In this document: one piece after another, positions 37,598 to 47,900 of the stretch
How the letters are laid out: each line of letters starts with the position of its first letter
Numbering within the stretch: position 1 is the first letter of the stretch
Assembly: GCF_027922045.1 (NCBI RefSeq)
Contig: NZ_BSEX01000004.1
Location: 290,378 to 354,377 of the forward strand
Direction: 5' to 3'
Source: Microbacterium terregens
Lineage (GTDB): Bacteria > Pseudomonadota > Alphaproteobacteria > Sphingomonadales > Sphingomonadaceae
DNA length: 64,000 nt
Notes under the pieces: model-generated
Databases searched by the model: none
What the model was told of the DNA's origin: nothing
Seen by the model: the letters and a program-made list of their open reading frames with translations, nothing else
Translations under genes and position numbers: made by a program

Positions 37598-39190
37598 TCA
37601 GGGCACCAGCACCGTGTCGACCGCCTCCGGCAGCGTCTCGGGATAGTCGAGCGTATAGTGCAGCCCGCGGCTTTCCTTGCGATGCAAGGCACAGCGCACG
37701 ATCAGCTCGGCGGACTGGAGCAGGTTGCGCAGCTCGATCAGGTCCGGCGTGACGCGGAAGTGCCCGTAATAGTCGTTCACTTCCTCGGTCAGCATCGCGA
37801 TGCGGTGCTGCGCGCGCTCCAGCCGCTTGGTGGTGCGCACGATGCCGACGTAATTCCACATGAACCGGCGGATCTCGGTCCAGTTCTGCTTGATGACGAC
37901 TTCCTCGTCCGAATCCGCGACCCGGCTTTCGTCCCAGGGGCGGATCGGCGGCGGCGGCGCGAGTTCGTCCCAATGGGTCGCGATATGCTGGGCCGCCGCC
38001 TCACCGAACACGAAGCATTCGAGCAGCGAGTTGGACGCCAGGCGATTGGCGCCGTGCAGCCCGCTCTCGGTGCATTCCCCCGCCGCATAGAGGCCCGGCA
38101 GGTCGGTGCGCCCGTCCAGGTCCACCACGATCCCACCGCAGGTATAATGCTGTGCCGGCACCACCGGGATCGGCTGGCGCGTCATGTCGATGCCGAGGCC
38201 GAGCAGCTTGTCATGGATGTTGGGGAAGTGCCCGCGCACGAAGTCCGCCGGCATATGGCTGATGTCGAGATGGACGTAGTCGAGGCCGAAGCGCTTGATC
38301 TCCGCATCGATCGCGCGCGCCACCACGTCGCGCGGCGCGAGCTCGGCGCGCGGGTCAAGGTCGGGCATGAAGCGGTGGCCGGTGCGGGGGTTCAACAACC
38401 GCCCGCCCTCGCCGCGCACGGCCTCGGTAATCAGGAAGTTCTTGACCTCCAGATTGTAGAGGCAGGTCGGGTGGAACTGCATCATCTCCATGTTGGAGAC
38501 GCGGCATCCCGCGCGCCACGCCATGGCGATGCCGTCGCCCGTCGCCCCGCCCGGCGCGGTGGAGAAGAGATAGGTCCGCCCCGCCCCCCCGGTCGCCAGG
38601 ATCGTCGCACGGGCGGTGAACAGCGCCACGCGTCCCGTGCCCCGGTCGAGCGCATAGGCGCCCCACACCCGGCCCGCGCCCGAATAGCGCAGCTCGTGCC
38701 GGCTGGTGGCGAGGTCGACGGCGACCATGTCGGGCACCAGCGTGATGTTGGGATGCGCCTGCGCGGCGGCGATCAGCGCCTCCTGCACCGCGCGGCCCGT
38801 GGCGTCGTCGACATGGACGATGCGCCGGTGCGAGTGCCCGCCCTCACGCGTCAGGTGCCAGCGCTCGTCGCCGTCGCCGCCGTTGAACGGGACCCCCAGC
38901 TCCGCCAGCCGCTCGATCGCCGCCGGTGCGTTCTCGACAACAAACTCCACCGTGGCGCGGTCGTTGAGCCCCGCGCCCGCCACCATCGTGTCCTCGATGT
39001 GGTTCTCGAAGGTATCGCCCGGCTCCAGCACCGCGGCGATCCCGCCCTGCGCCCAGGCAGTGGAGCCCTCGTCCAGCCGCCCCTTGGCGAGCACCGTCAC
39101 CTGGAACCGCTCCGCCAGGTTGAGCGCGGCGGTTAGCCCGGCCGCGCCCGAGCCGACGATCAGGACGTCGCTTTGGCGGGGATCACTCAC
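37598..39190 (-). CDS. nadB: L-aspartate oxidase
   Basis: 530 residues from GTG. First step of de novo NAD synthesis (aspartate to iminoaspartate, FAD). Dinucleotide motif VLIVGSGAAGLTAALNLAE, then STAWAQGGIAAVL, HSHRRIVHVDDATGRAVQ, ATGGAGRTYLFSTAPGGATGDGIAMAWRAG, MEMMQFHPT and YTCGGIVVDLDGRTDLPGLYAAGE. No nadA or nadC nearby. The GTG start overlaps the ABC ATPase stop by 4 nt, an unusual pairing with a transporter. Confidence 0.95.
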   Translation of the reverse strand: MSDPRQSDVLIVGSGAAGLTAALNLAERFQVTVLAKGRLDEGSTAWAQGGIAAVLEPGDTFENHIEDTMVAGAGLNDRATVEFVVENAPAAIERLAELGVPFNGGDGDERWHLTREGGHSHRRIVHVDDATGRAVQEALIAAAQAHPNITLVPDMVAVDLATSRHELRYSGAGRVWGAYALDRGTGRVALFTARATILATGGAGRTYLFSTAPGGATGDGIAMAWRAGCRVSNMEMMQFHPTCLYNLEVKNFLITEAVRGEGGRLLNPRTGHRFMPDLDPRAELAPRDVVARAIDAEIKRFGLDYVHLDISHMPADFVRGHFPNIHDKLLGLGIDMTRQPIPVVPAQHYTCGGIVVDLDGRTDLPGLYAAGECTESGLHGANRLASNSLLECFVFGEAAAQHIATHWDELAPPPPIRPWDESRVADSDEEVVIKQNWTEIRRFMWNYVGIVRTTKRLERAQHRIAMLTEEVNDYYGHFRVTPDLIELRNLLQSAELIVRCALHRKESRGLHYTLDYPETLPEAVDTVLVP

Positions 39191-40107
39191 CCGTGGGCGC
39201 GCGTCAGGTTGAGGAACACGTCCTCCAGGTCGGCTTCCTTGGTGGAGACGTCGACGATTCCGTACCCGTCGCGAGTCACCGCGGCGAGCACCTCGCCCGC
39301 ATTGGCCACGTCCTTGCGATAGGTGATCGCCAGCACCCGGTCGCTCTTGCGCTCGACCTTGCTGAAGCAGCTCGCCTCCGGCAGCGCGGCGAGATCACGG
39401 TCGACCGTCACCTCGACCAGCTTCTCCTGCGCCATCCCCACCAGCGCGCGGGTCGGCTCGTTGGCGATGAGGCGACCGTGGTTGATGATCGCGATGCGAT
39501 CGCACAGCTCCTCGGCCTCTTCGAGATAATGGGTGGTCAGCACCACCGTCACCCCGGCGTCGTTGAGCTGCCGGACATAGGCCCACAGCTGCTGGCGAAG
39601 CTCGATGTCGACGCCCGCGGTCGGCTCGTCGAGCACCAGCACGGGCGGCGAGTGCACCATCGCCTTGGCGACCATCAGCCGCCGCTTCATGCCGCCCGAC
39701 AGGCTGCGGGCATAGGCGTCGGCCTTGTCCTCCAGATGCACCGCGCGCAGCAGCTCCATCGTCCGCCGCTGCGCCTTCGGGACGCCGTACAGGCCCGCCT
39801 GGTTTTCCAGCGTCTCGGACGGCGTGAAAAAGGGATCGAAGGTGATCTCCTGGTTCACGATCCCGATCGAGGCCTTCGCGTTGCGCGGATGCCGGTCGAT
39901 GTCGAAGCCCCAGATCTCGGCCGTGCCGCTGGTCTTGCGCACCAGCCCGGCCAGCGTGTTGATCAGCGTCGACTTGCCCGCGCCATTCGGCCCCAGCAGC
40001 CCGAAGATCTCGCCGCGCGGCACGTCCAAGGTGACGCCGTCGAGCGCGCGCTTACCGCCCGCATAGGTTTTGCAAAGCTCTCGGATGCTGATCGCGGCCT
40101 GGGTCAT
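39187..40107 (-). CDS. ABC transporter ATP-binding protein (ABC-2 export type)
   Basis: 306 residues. Walker [21 protein letters not shown]-loop [12 protein letters not shown], signature [15 protein letters not shown], Walker [14 protein letters not shown]-loop [14 protein letters not shown]. The C-terminal extension (~230-306) resembles drug/antibiotic export ATPases. No permease gene is adjacent, so its partner is elsewhere. Start ATG at 40107; upstream extension lacks support. Overlaps nadB by 4 nt (GTGA). Confidence 0.92.
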   Translation of the reverse strand: MTQAAISIRELCKTYAGGKRALDGVTLDVPRGEIFGLLGPNGAGKSTLINTLAGLVRKTSGTAEIWGFDIDRHPRNAKASIGIVNQEITFDPFFTPSETLENQAGLYGVPKAQRRTMELLRAVHLEDKADAYARSLSGGMKRRLMVAKAMVHSPPVLVLDEPTAGVDIELRQQLWAYVRQLNDAGVTVVLTTHYLEEAEELCDRIAIINHGRLIANEPTRALVGMAQEKLVEVTVDRDLAALPEASCFSKVERKSDRVLAITYRKDVANAGEVLAAVTRDGYGIVDVSTKEADLEDVFLNLTRAHG

Positions 40108-40220
40108 GGCGCAAGCGGATAGGCCCCGCGGCACGAATCGCCAATCCCCGGCGTTGCGAAACGGCGTTCGGGCACGCTCCAGCATTGTCGAGCGCCGGGC
40201 GCCTTGCTATCGCCTCTCCC

Positions 40221-40448
40221 ATGATTCCGCCGTCCGAAGTCCTCCGCGTCACCACCCCCCGCGTCGCTTGCGACGGTGCCGGGGAGATCGCCCCTGCGCT
40301 CGGCCACCCGCGCGTGTGGCTGCAGATCGACGAGCATGGCTATGTCGATTGCGGCTATTGCGACCGCCGCTTCGTGCTGATCGGCGGCCCCGCGGACGGC
40401 GTCGACCAGTCGACGCTCCCCGACATCGCGTCTGGCGCCAGCCTCTAG
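40221..40448 (+). CDS. zf-CHCC zinc-finger protein (NDUFS6-like)
   Basis: 75 residues. Cys-His-Cys-Cys pattern: [15 protein letters not shown], then [10 protein letters not shown]. Family zf-CHCC, similar to the complex I subunit NDUFS6/13 kDa; in alphaproteobacteria these occur as small free-standing proteins. ATG at 40221 chosen; no strong ribosome site. Divergent from the ABC ATPase and 19 bp before tldD. Confidence 0.85.
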   Translation: MIPPSEVLRVTTPRVACDGAGEIAPALGHPRVWLQIDEHGYVDCGYCDRRFVLIGGPADGVDQSTLPDIASGASL

Positions 40449-40467
40449 GTCTCCTATATCGGAGGAC

Positions 40468-41892
40468 ATGACCGCCTCCGATCCCCGCGCCTTCCTCTAT
40501 CGCGACGGCTTCGACCCCGCCGCTGCCACCCGTCTCGCCGCGCGCACGCTCGCGCAGGCCGATGATGGGGAGCTCTACCTGCAATATCGCCGGGCAGAGG
40601 CGTTCGGCTTCGACGACGGTCGGCTGAAGACCGCCAGCTACGACACCGCCTCCGGCTTCGGCCTGCGCGGCGTGTCGGGCGAAACCACCGCCTTCGCCCA
40701 CGCCAACGAGATCAGCGAAGCCGCGATCCTGCGCGCGGGCGAGACCATGGCGCTGATCGACCCTGCCAAGGGTGCCAAGGCGCCGCCGCCGCGCGGCAAC
40801 AACCGCCATCTCTACACCGCCGCCGACCCGCTCGACTTGGTGCCCTTCGCCGACAAGGTGAATCTCTGCCAGACGATCGACGCCGCCGCCCGCGCACGCG
40901 ACCCGCGGGTCGTGCAGGCGAGCGTGAGCCTCAGCGGCTCGTGGAGCGTGGTCGAAATCGTCCGCCCGGACGGCTTCGTCGCCACCGACGTGCGTCCGCT
41001 GGTGCGCCTCAACGTCTCGCTGGTGGTCGAGCAGAACGGCCGGCGCGAGACCGGCAGCTTCGGCATCGGCGGCCGCTATCTCTACGACGACCTGTTCCTG
41101 CCCGAGACCTGGAACCGCGCGATCGACACCGCGCTCGCCCAGGCGCTGGTCAATCTCGACGCGGTCGACGCGCCGGCCGGCGAGATGACGGTGCTGCTCG
41201 GGCCGGGCTGGCCCGGCGTGCTGCTGCACGAGGCGATCGGCCACGGCCTGGAAGGCGACTTCAACCGCAAGGGCACCAGCGCGTTTTCCGGCCGCATCGG
41301 CGAGCGCGTCGCCGCACCCGGCGTGACGGTGGTCGACGACGGCTCGATTGCCAGCCGCCGCGGCTCGCTGTCGATCGACGACGAGGGCACGCCGACCCAG
41401 GAGAACATCCTGATCGAGGACGGCATCCTCAAGGGCTATATCCACGATCGCCTGAATGCCCGGCTGATGGGCGTCGCCCCGACCGGCAACGGGCGGCGCG
41501 AGAGCTTCGCCCATGCCCCCATGCCCCGCATGACCAACACGTTCATGCGCGGCGGGCGCGACGATCCGGCCGAGCTGCTGTCGCGGGTGAAGAAGGGGAT
41601 CTTCGCCAAGTCGTTCGGCGGCGGCCAGGTCGACATCGTCTCGGGCAAGTTCGTCTTCTCCTGCACCGAGGCGTACCGCATCGAGGACGGCAAGCTCGGC
41701 GCGCCGATCAAGGGCGCGACGCTGATCGGCGACGGCCCGACCGTGCTCACCAAGGTGACCGGTATCGGCAATGACTTCGCGCTCGACGAGGGCGTGGGCA
41801 TGTGCGGCAAGGGCGGCCAGAGCGTCCCCGCGGGCGTTGGCCAGCCGACCCTGCTGGTCGAGGGGCTGACGGTCGGCGGCACCGCCGCCTGA
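40468..41892 (+). CDS. tldD: Metalloprotease TldD
   Basis: 474 residues. Zinc motif HEAIGH in VLLHEAIGHGLEGDFNRKGTS; also SGRIGERVAAPGVTVVDDG, GTPTQENILIEDGILKGYIHDR and RRESFAHAPMPRMTNTFM. TldD acts with TldE/PmbA in maturation or degradation of small peptides. No pmbA nearby. Start ATG 40468 with CGGAGGA just upstream. Followed by a DUF2007 gene. Confidence 0.96.
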   Translation: MTASDPRAFLYRDGFDPAAATRLAARTLAQADDGELYLQYRRAEAFGFDDGRLKTASYDTASGFGLRGVSGETTAFAHANEISEAAILRAGETMALIDPAKGAKAPPPRGNNRHLYTAADPLDLVPFADKVNLCQTIDAAARARDPRVVQASVSLSGSWSVVEIVRPDGFVATDVRPLVRLNVSLVVEQNGRRETGSFGIGGRYLYDDLFLPETWNRAIDTALAQALVNLDAVDAPAGEMTVLLGPGWPGVLLHEAIGHGLEGDFNRKGTSAFSGRIGERVAAPGVTVVDDGSIASRRGSLSIDDEGTPTQENILIEDGILKGYIHDRLNARLMGVAPTGNGRRESFAHAPMPRMTNTFMRGGRDDPAELLSRVKKGIFAKSFGGGQVDIVSGKFVFSCTEAYRIEDGKLGAPIKGATLIGDGPTVLTKVTGIGNDFALDEGVGMCGKGGQSVPAGVGQPTLLVEGLTVGGTAA

Positions 41893-41905
41893 TGGCCCCC
41901 GTCTG

Positions 41906-42109
41906 ATGACTCTCGTCGAACTCGGCCGCTTCGCCCGGATCGAGGCGCAGATCCTGGTCGGGCGGCTGGAGAGCGAGGGCATCCCCGCCGTCGCCTTCGA
42001 TGGGGAGGCGAGCATCGCCGACGGCAGCTGGCTGCTGATCCCGACGCGGGTGATGGTCGATGAAGAGGATCTCGCCGCAGCCCGCGCGATCGTCGAACGT
42101 CCGGAATGA
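41906..42109 (+). CDS. DUF2007 domain small protein
   Basis: 67 residues: MTLVELGRFARIEAQILVGRLESEGIPAVAFDGE, then LLIPTRVMVDEEDLAAARAIVE. This is the ferredoxin-like fold of DUF2007 (putative signal transducing protein), often found as a single domain. Function unknown. It lies 13 bp after tldD and is probably co-transcribed. Confidence 0.85.
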   Translation: MTLVELGRFARIEAQILVGRLESEGIPAVAFDGEASIADGSWLLIPTRVMVDEEDLAAARAIVERPE

Positions 42110-42218
42110 CACGCCCCACTGCCTGATTTTTGGGCAGCTGCCTAAAGCTGCGTCGCACTTGCCTCGCATCTCAGCCGGCGTGGGCCACATCCCCCCCGAG
42201 GCGTAATCCTGCTTCCCA

Positions 42219-42335
42219 CCCCGTTTGTCTCGAGTAGGGATCGAGCTTGTCGAGAGCCCGTATCGAGAGAGCCACCGCAACCGCCTCTCGATAGGCCGTC
42301 TCGACAAGCTCGATGGCTACGCGAGGCAAACGGGG
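42219..42335. repeat. Intergenic palindromic repeat, family A, copy 4
   Basis: CCCCGTTTGTCTCGAGTAGGG to CGAGGCAAACGGGG with GATCGAGCTTGTCGAGAGCCC and CGTCTCGACAAGCTCGATGG inside. It occupies the middle of the 333-bp gap between the DUF2007 gene and glnK. The remainder of the gap holds only the sigma-54 promoter and no gene. Confidence 0.87.
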
Positions 42336-42390
42336 AGGATTGAGATGTCGATCCGCTCCGGACCTCTCGCGCCCCTACCCCAACCACAAC

Positions 42391-42406
42391 TGGCACGCTG
42401 CTTGCT
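42391..42406 (+). promoter_or_regulatory. Sigma-54 promoter of glnK-amtB
   Basis: TGGCACG-CTGC-TTGCT: the -24 GG and -12 GC are 10 bp apart, matching the RpoN consensus TGGCACG-N4-TTGCW exactly. Transcription would start about 42418, with a short leader to the glnK ATG at 42443. Implies nitrogen-responsive activation, probably by NtrC. Confidence 0.88.
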
Positions 42407-42442
42407 AGGCCTCCCCTCGGGACCATAGCGAGGGGGCGCGAT

Positions 42443-42781
42443 ATGAAACTCGTCATCGCCATCATCAAGCCGTTCAAGCTCGATGACGTGCGGGAGGCGC
42501 TGACCGAAGTCGGAGTGGCGGGCATGACCGTCACCGAGGTCAAGGGCTTCGGCCGCCAGAAGGGCCAGACCGAAATCTACCGGGGCGCCGAGTACAGCAC
42601 CAACATGGTGCCCAAGATCAAGATCGAGATCGTGTGCGCGTCCGACGTCGCGCCGCGGGTCGTCGAGGCGGTGCAGGCCTCGGCCAACACCGGCGCCATC
42701 GGCGACGGCAAGATCTTCGTGCTCGACGTCGGCCAGGCCGTGCGTATCCGCACCGGCGAGACCGACGAAACCGCGCTGTGA
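42443..42781 (+). CDS. glnK: Nitrogen regulatory protein P-II
   Basis: 112 residues, exact P-II length. MKLVIAIIKPFKLDDVREAL, GRQKGQTEIYRGAEY with the uridylylated Tyr51, and the C-terminal GAIGDGKIFVLDVGQAVRIRTGE. Binds ATP/ADP and 2-oxoglutarate; its coupling to amtB, 14 bp downstream, indicates the GlnK type that blocks the ammonium channel. Driven by the sigma-54 promoter. Confidence 0.97.
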   Translation: MKLVIAIIKPFKLDDVREALTEVGVAGMTVTEVKGFGRQKGQTEIYRGAEYSTNMVPKIKIEIVCASDVAPRVVEAVQASANTGAIGDGKIFVLDVGQAVRIRTGETDETAL

Positions 42782-42795
42782 TGAAGGGGGACATC

Positions 42796-44151
42796 ATGAA
42801 GCTTCCGACTGGCCTGGCGATCGCCGCGGGCACGACTCTGTTTGCCGCGCTGCCCGCCTGGGCGCAGGACGCGGCCCTGCAGGCACCGGCAGCCGCCGCG
42901 CCTGCCGCGACCGTCGACAAGGGCGACACCGCCTGGATGATGATGTCGACCGTGCTGGTGCTGGCGATGATCCTGCCCGGCCTCGCGCTGTTCTACGGCG
43001 GCCTCGCCCGCGCCAAGAACATGCTGTCGGTGATGACGCAGATCGGCGCCGTCGCCTGCCTGGCGATGCTGATCTGGGTGATCTACGGCTACAGCCTCGC
43101 CTTCGGCCCGGAGAGCGCGCTGCCGAGCAAGTTCATCGCCGGCTTCGGCAAGGCGTTCCTGGCCGGGGTCACGCCCGCGTCGCAGGCGGCGACCTTCACG
43201 GCCGGCGTCGAGATCCCCGAATATGTGTTCATCTGCTTCCAGATGACCTTTGCCGCGATCACCATCGCGCTGGTGCTGGGTTCGGCGGTCGAGCGGATCA
43301 AGTTCTCCGCCGTCATGCTGTTCGCGCTGGTGTGGCTCACCATCGTCTATCTGCCGATCGCGCACATGGTGTGGGCGGCAGGCGGCTGGTTCTTCGACAT
43401 GGGCGCGCTGGACTTCGCCGGCGGCACCGTGGTGCACATCAACGCCGGCGTCTCGGCGCTGGTGCTGGCGATCCTGCTCGGCAAGCGCATCGGCTATCCG
43501 ACCGAGCGCATGGCCCCGCACAGCCTGACGCTGACGATGGTCGGCACCGGGCTCCTGTGGGTGGGCTGGTTCGGCTTCAACGCCGGCTCGGCGCTGGAGG
43601 CAAATGGCTCGGCGGCGCTTGCGATGATCAACACCTTTGTCGCCACCGCCTCGGCCGGGCTGTTCTGGATGCTGGCGGAGCGCTTCTCGGGGCACAAGGG
43701 ATCGGCGCTGGGCTTCTGCTCAGGCATCATCGCCGGCCTGGTCGCGGTGACGCCTGCCGCCGGCAACTCGGGTCCGTTCGGCGCCATCGTGCTGGGCGCG
43801 GTCGCCTCGATCGTCTGCTACTTCGCGGTGACCTTCCTCAAGCCCAAGCTCGGCTACGACGACTCGCTGGACGCCTTCGGCATCCACGGGGTGGGCGGCA
43901 TGGTCGGCGCGATCGGCACCGCCATCGTCTACGCGCCGTCGCTCGGAGGCCCCGGCGCTGCCGACTATGACATGGGCGCCAAGCTCGGCGTGCAGCTGCT
44001 CGCGGTGGTCGTCACCATCGCCTGGGCCGCGATCGGCACCACCATCGCCTTCTTCATCGCCAAGGCAGTGACCGGCGGCCGCGTCAGCCCCGAAGTCGAG
44101 ATCGAGGGCCTCGACCTCGGCGAGCATGGCGAGCGCGCCTACAACTACTGA
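42796..44151 (+). CDS. amtB: Ammonium transporter
   Basis: 451 residues. Cleavable signal-like N-terminus (FAALPAWAQD), then 11 membrane helices of the Amt family: MLPGLALFYGGLARAKNMLS-like segment (ILPGLALFYGGLARAKNML), FDMGALDFAGGTVVHINAGVSALV (twin-His region begins at VHINAG), GWFGFNAGSALEANGSAALA, and FGIHGVGGMVGAI. ATG at 42796 has GGGGGAC before it. Co-transcribed with glnK, as usual. Ends in a clear terminator. Confidence 0.97.
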   Translation: MKLPTGLAIAAGTTLFAALPAWAQDAALQAPAAAAPAATVDKGDTAWMMMSTVLVLAMILPGLALFYGGLARAKNMLSVMTQIGAVACLAMLIWVIYGYSLAFGPESALPSKFIAGFGKAFLAGVTPASQAATFTAGVEIPEYVFICFQMTFAAITIALVLGSAVERIKFSAVMLFALVWLTIVYLPIAHMVWAAGGWFFDMGALDFAGGTVVHINAGVSALVLAILLGKRIGYPTERMAPHSLTLTMVGTGLLWVGWFGFNAGSALEANGSAALAMINTFVATASAGLFWMLAERFSGHKGSALGFCSGIIAGLVAVTPAAGNSGPFGAIVLGAVASIVCYFAVTFLKPKLGYDDSLDAFGIHGVGGMVGAIGTAIVYAPSLGGPGAADYDMGAKLGVQLLAVVVTIAWAAIGTTIAFFIAKAVTGGRVSPEVEIEGLDLGEHGERAYNY

Positions 44152-44207
44152 GATCGGCGGCGGGCACGGGCCCGCCGCCCCCGACGTTCCTCCTGCGGAC
44201 GACCTCG

Positions 44208-44238
44208 GGCCGGTACGGAAACGTACCGGCCTTTTTTT
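44208..44238 (+). terminator. Terminator of glnK-amtB
   Basis: GGCCGGTACG-GAAA-CGTACCGGCC (10-bp stem, GNRA-type loop) followed by TTTTTTT, 57 bp past the amtB stop. Confidence 0.95.
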
Positions 44239-44266
44239 GCGCGCGCGGTGGGCACAGGGAGAACGC

Positions 44267-44344
44267 GTGCTCCTGCGCAGGCAGGAGCCCAGGGTCACGG
44301 GCGCTGCCCCTCCTGGCTCTAGGCTCCTGCCTGCGCAGGAGCAC
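44267..44344. repeat. Intergenic palindromic repeat, family B, copy 2
   Basis: GTGCTCCTGCGCAGGCAGGAGCCCAGGG at one end and CTAGGCTCCTGCCTGCGCAGGAGCAC at the other, inverted. It sits between the amtB and rpoZ terminators, which converge here. Confidence 0.87.
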
Positions 44345-44385
44345 ATGCCGCAGGAGCTGCGGGAGGATGCACCCCTCGTCCGCAC

Positions 44386-44417
44386 AAAAAGAAAGGGCGG
44401 CCCCAGCGGAGCCGCCC
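44386..44417 (-). terminator. Terminator of rpoZ
   Basis: Minus strand GGGCGGC and GCCGCCC (44395-44417, 9-base loop) followed by TTTCTTTTT, 26 bp beyond the rpoZ stop. Confidence 0.88.
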
Positions 44418-44443
44418 TTCTTCAGGCCTTCGACGTGGAGGGA

Positions 44444-44788
44444 TCAGCCCTCGTAGTCGCCGCCGACGTTCTGGTTGCGCGGCGGAGCAGCCGCGGTGAG
44501 GCGCAGCGCCTCGGCCGATGCCGACAGCGAACCGATCTCGTCCGGCGCTTCCTCGTCGTCGATCTGCACCTTCTGCATGCCGGTGATGACCGCTTCCTTG
44601 AGGTGATCCGGCCGAACCGTCTCCTCGGCGATCTCGCGCAGCGCGACCACCGGGTTCTTGTCGCGGTCGCGATCGAGCGTCAGCTCGGCGCCGCCGGAAA
44701 TCTGGCGCGCACGCTGGGCTGCCATCAGCACCAGGTCGAACCGGTTGGGGATCTTGTCGACGCAATCCTCGACGGTGACGCGCGCCAT
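44444..44788 (-). CDS. rpoZ: DNA-directed RNA polymerase omega subunit
   Basis: 114 residues. [31 protein letters not shown] is the omega signature, followed by [15 protein letters not shown]. It helps beta-prime fold into RNA polymerase and contributes to ppGpp binding in other bacteria. The C-terminal ~40 residues are a diverged acidic/Ala tail common in alphaproteobacteria. ATG at 44788; monocistronic between a terminator and the ABC/M1 locus. Confidence 0.97.
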   Translation of the reverse strand: MARVTVEDCVDKIPNRFDLVLMAAQRARQISGGAELTLDRDRDKNPVVALREIAEETVRPDHLKEAVITGMQKVQIDDEEAPDEIGSLSASAEALRLTAAAPPRNQNVGGDYEG

Positions 44789-44903
44789 GGTCGCTTCCTC
44801 AAATAATGCACGGAGCAGGAAAGGCGTGGCGCCTATCCCGAACGCGCGCAATTGTCAATTTTTTCAGGCGCTCCGCCGGGGGAGTGCCCCGGCGGACCCG
44901 TCC

Positions 44904-47900
44904 CTAGTTCACTTGCACCACATTGTCGTCGCTGTTGCGGTCGATGTACTTGTTGTACGGGTCGACCCCGGCGAACGCCGGTCGCTTCGCCGTCACCAGC
45001 CGCAGCTGCTGCACGCCGCTGCGGACCGGCCGCCGCTCCATCACCAGCACGTCGCTGCGGTCGAACGATCCCAGCCCCGGGCGCGCGGTGAACAGCCCCA
45101 CGTCGATCTGGTCGTCCAGTGTCGCCTGCGTCTCCTTGCCGCGGCCATCGGCGTAGGCCTTGCCGCCCTCGATCGTCAGCACCGTCTCAAACCGGCCATC
45201 GGGCAGCTTGCGGGTCTTGGCCTCCTTGAGCTTGAGGTCATAGAGGGTGATGCGGTCGAACAGGTCGTCCACCAGCTGCCGCTCGCCGGCGTTGCGCGCC
45301 AACCCGCGGAAGCCGTCGACCAGCTCCATCGAATTGGCATAGGGCGCGCCCTTGAACCGGTGGCGATCGAGCAGCCCGCGCAGCATCGCGTTCACCCGCT
45401 CCTCGCCCAGCCGGTCCTGCAGCAGGTACAGCGCCACCGCGCCCTTGCGGTAATGGATGTACCCCTGGTTCTCGACCCGATCGAGCGGCAGCTCCTCGAT
45501 CGCCTCGCTGCCGCGCGAGCGCAGATAATTGTCGAGCTCGTACTTCAGGAAGCGGCGGATCTTATCCTCGCCGTACAGGTGCTTCATCACCATCAGCGCC
45601 GAATATTGTGCCATGGTCTCCACCAGCACGGTGCCGCCCTGCTGGTCCGCGCTGATCAGCTGGTGCGCCCAGTATTGGTGGCCCAGCTCGTGCGCGGTGA
45701 CATAGGTGACATAGTCGATCTCGTCCGGATCGCGGGTATCGGCGATGAAGCCGATCTTCTCCGAATAGGGCACGGTGCCCGCAAACGCCTGGGCGAAGCT
45801 GTCATAGCCCGGGAACTCGATGATGCGGGCATAGGTGAACTGATAAGGCCCGAACGCCTTGTCGTAATAGCCGAGCGACAGCTTCATCGCCTGGAGCATT
45901 CGGTCGACGTTGAAGCCGTGGTTCGGCTGGTAATAGACCTCCAGCTGCACCGGCCCCTGCCGGTCCCGCCGCACCGCATAGTCGGCGGACTGGACCGAGA
46001 AGAAGGCCAGGATCGGCGCCGTCGAGACGAAGTGCGCGGTGCGCCGTCCGCCCTGGGTCGTGTCCGAAACCCGCCGGCCGGGCGCGATCGGCACCTGCGG
46101 CGCATCGGTGGTGACGGTGATGTCCGAATTCACCCAATCGGCATTGGCCAGATAGTTGCGCTGGCGGGCGGACACGTCCTCCAGCTTGGCCATGCGCAGC
46201 TCCGACGGGAGGCCATAGCGGCGGCGGGTCACGCGATCGGTCAACAGCCCTGCCCGGTTCATCCCCAGCTGCGGCGCGAAGTCGAAGTTGTTGAGGAAGC
46301 TGCCGTTGGCCACCAGCCGCGTATCCTCGCCGGTGGCGCGGAAGCCCCGCTGCGATCGTTCCGTGCGGAACTGCAGCGTGCCAGTGGCGCCGGGCGCCAA
46401 CGGGCGGTCGAAGTGGTAGAGTCGGTATTGGAACTCCGCGTCGTTGCTGGCGAGTTGGGCGCCTGGAACCGTTACTGAGGCAAGCTTGGTGTCCGCGTCG
46501 GGCAGCCGCACGTGCAGCGTGTCCAGCGGGAGGCCGGTGTCGTTGACGAAGCGATAGACGCCGTCGACGGTCATCCGCCGCTCGGACGGGTGCAGGTCGA
46601 TCGCCAGCCGAACGTCGGTGAGCGACGGCTGCAATATCGTCTCGTAGTGCAGGTACTTCTTTTCATACTCCGCCATCCGCTGCTCGTTGGCATCGCGGGT
46701 GCGGTATGGGTTGAGGACGTTGGTGTTGTAGAAGATGAAGGCGCCGACGCTCACGAACGCCACCAGCGCGACGCCGATGATGACACCCGGGACGCCCCGC
46801 AGGCGCGCAGGCACTCGCCGCAACCGCGGCAGCAGCCGGGTCTCGGTCCCGCGCCGCCACAGCAGGTGGGCGAGCGTCGCGAGGATCACCGCCGCGGCCC
46901 CCCAATAGAGGCGCACCCACCAGGCGGCGGCACCGCCGATCTGGTCGCCGTTCATGTCGGACAGCTGCGGCGTCGGCCCGCCGCCGTAGAGGTAGAGCGG
47001 ATGCTCGAACCCCAAGTTGCTGAGCGTCAGCGTGGCCACGATGTAGACGACCATGATCGCCCAGCCGACGTATTTGTTCGGGCTGAGCGCCTGCACGAAC
47101 ACCGAAAGGATCGCCAGCAGCACCATGTCGACCGTCTGCGGCAGCAGGTACCAGCGCCAGTATTCGCCGAGCGACACCTCGCCGCCGCCGCGGATCAGCT
47201 GCACCAGGATCGCCGCCACCGCCGCCGCCAGCAGGGTGGTGAACAGCACCCCCGTCACCGCCAGCGCCTTGGGCACCATATAGGCCCAGTTGGGCAGCGG
47301 GGTCGCGTCGATGATCTCGTGAATCTTGCGGTCGCGGTCGCGCCAGACCAACTCGCCCGCATAATAGATGGCGATGATGATCGGGATCAGCCCGAATCCG
47401 CCGGTCAGCGTCTCGATCAGCGCAAAGGTGAGCGGTCGCGCGGGCGTGCCGTAGATCTCGCCCGCGAACAGCAGCGCGCCGACCGTGTTGAACAGGCCGA
47501 CGACCAGCAGCACCAGGAACGCGGGGCTGCGGAACACCTGCGCCATCTCGAAGCGGCAACGGGTGAGCAGGCGCGCCCAGGTCGCCCCGTCTGGCTGGGG
47601 CGCAGGCAGCCGATCGACCAGCCGCGGCGCGGTCTGGCCCAGCTTCGCCTCGCGCCGCGCCTGCTTGCGCAGGCGGCGCTTGGAGATGCCGCGCTCGGCA
47701 AAGCGGAACCGCCCCACGGCAAAGCCCAGCGCCGCCAGGGCGACACCGATCCAGATCAGCCGGTTGGCAAGCAGCGCACCGTCCAGCGGCGGCAGGATCG
47801 CGTTGCGCTCCGCCGCGGTGAAATAGCGGGTCGCGTTGCTGATCGCGGCGACGCCGAAGGGTTCGACATAGGCCGCGACCTGCCGCCACTCGGGCTGCTG

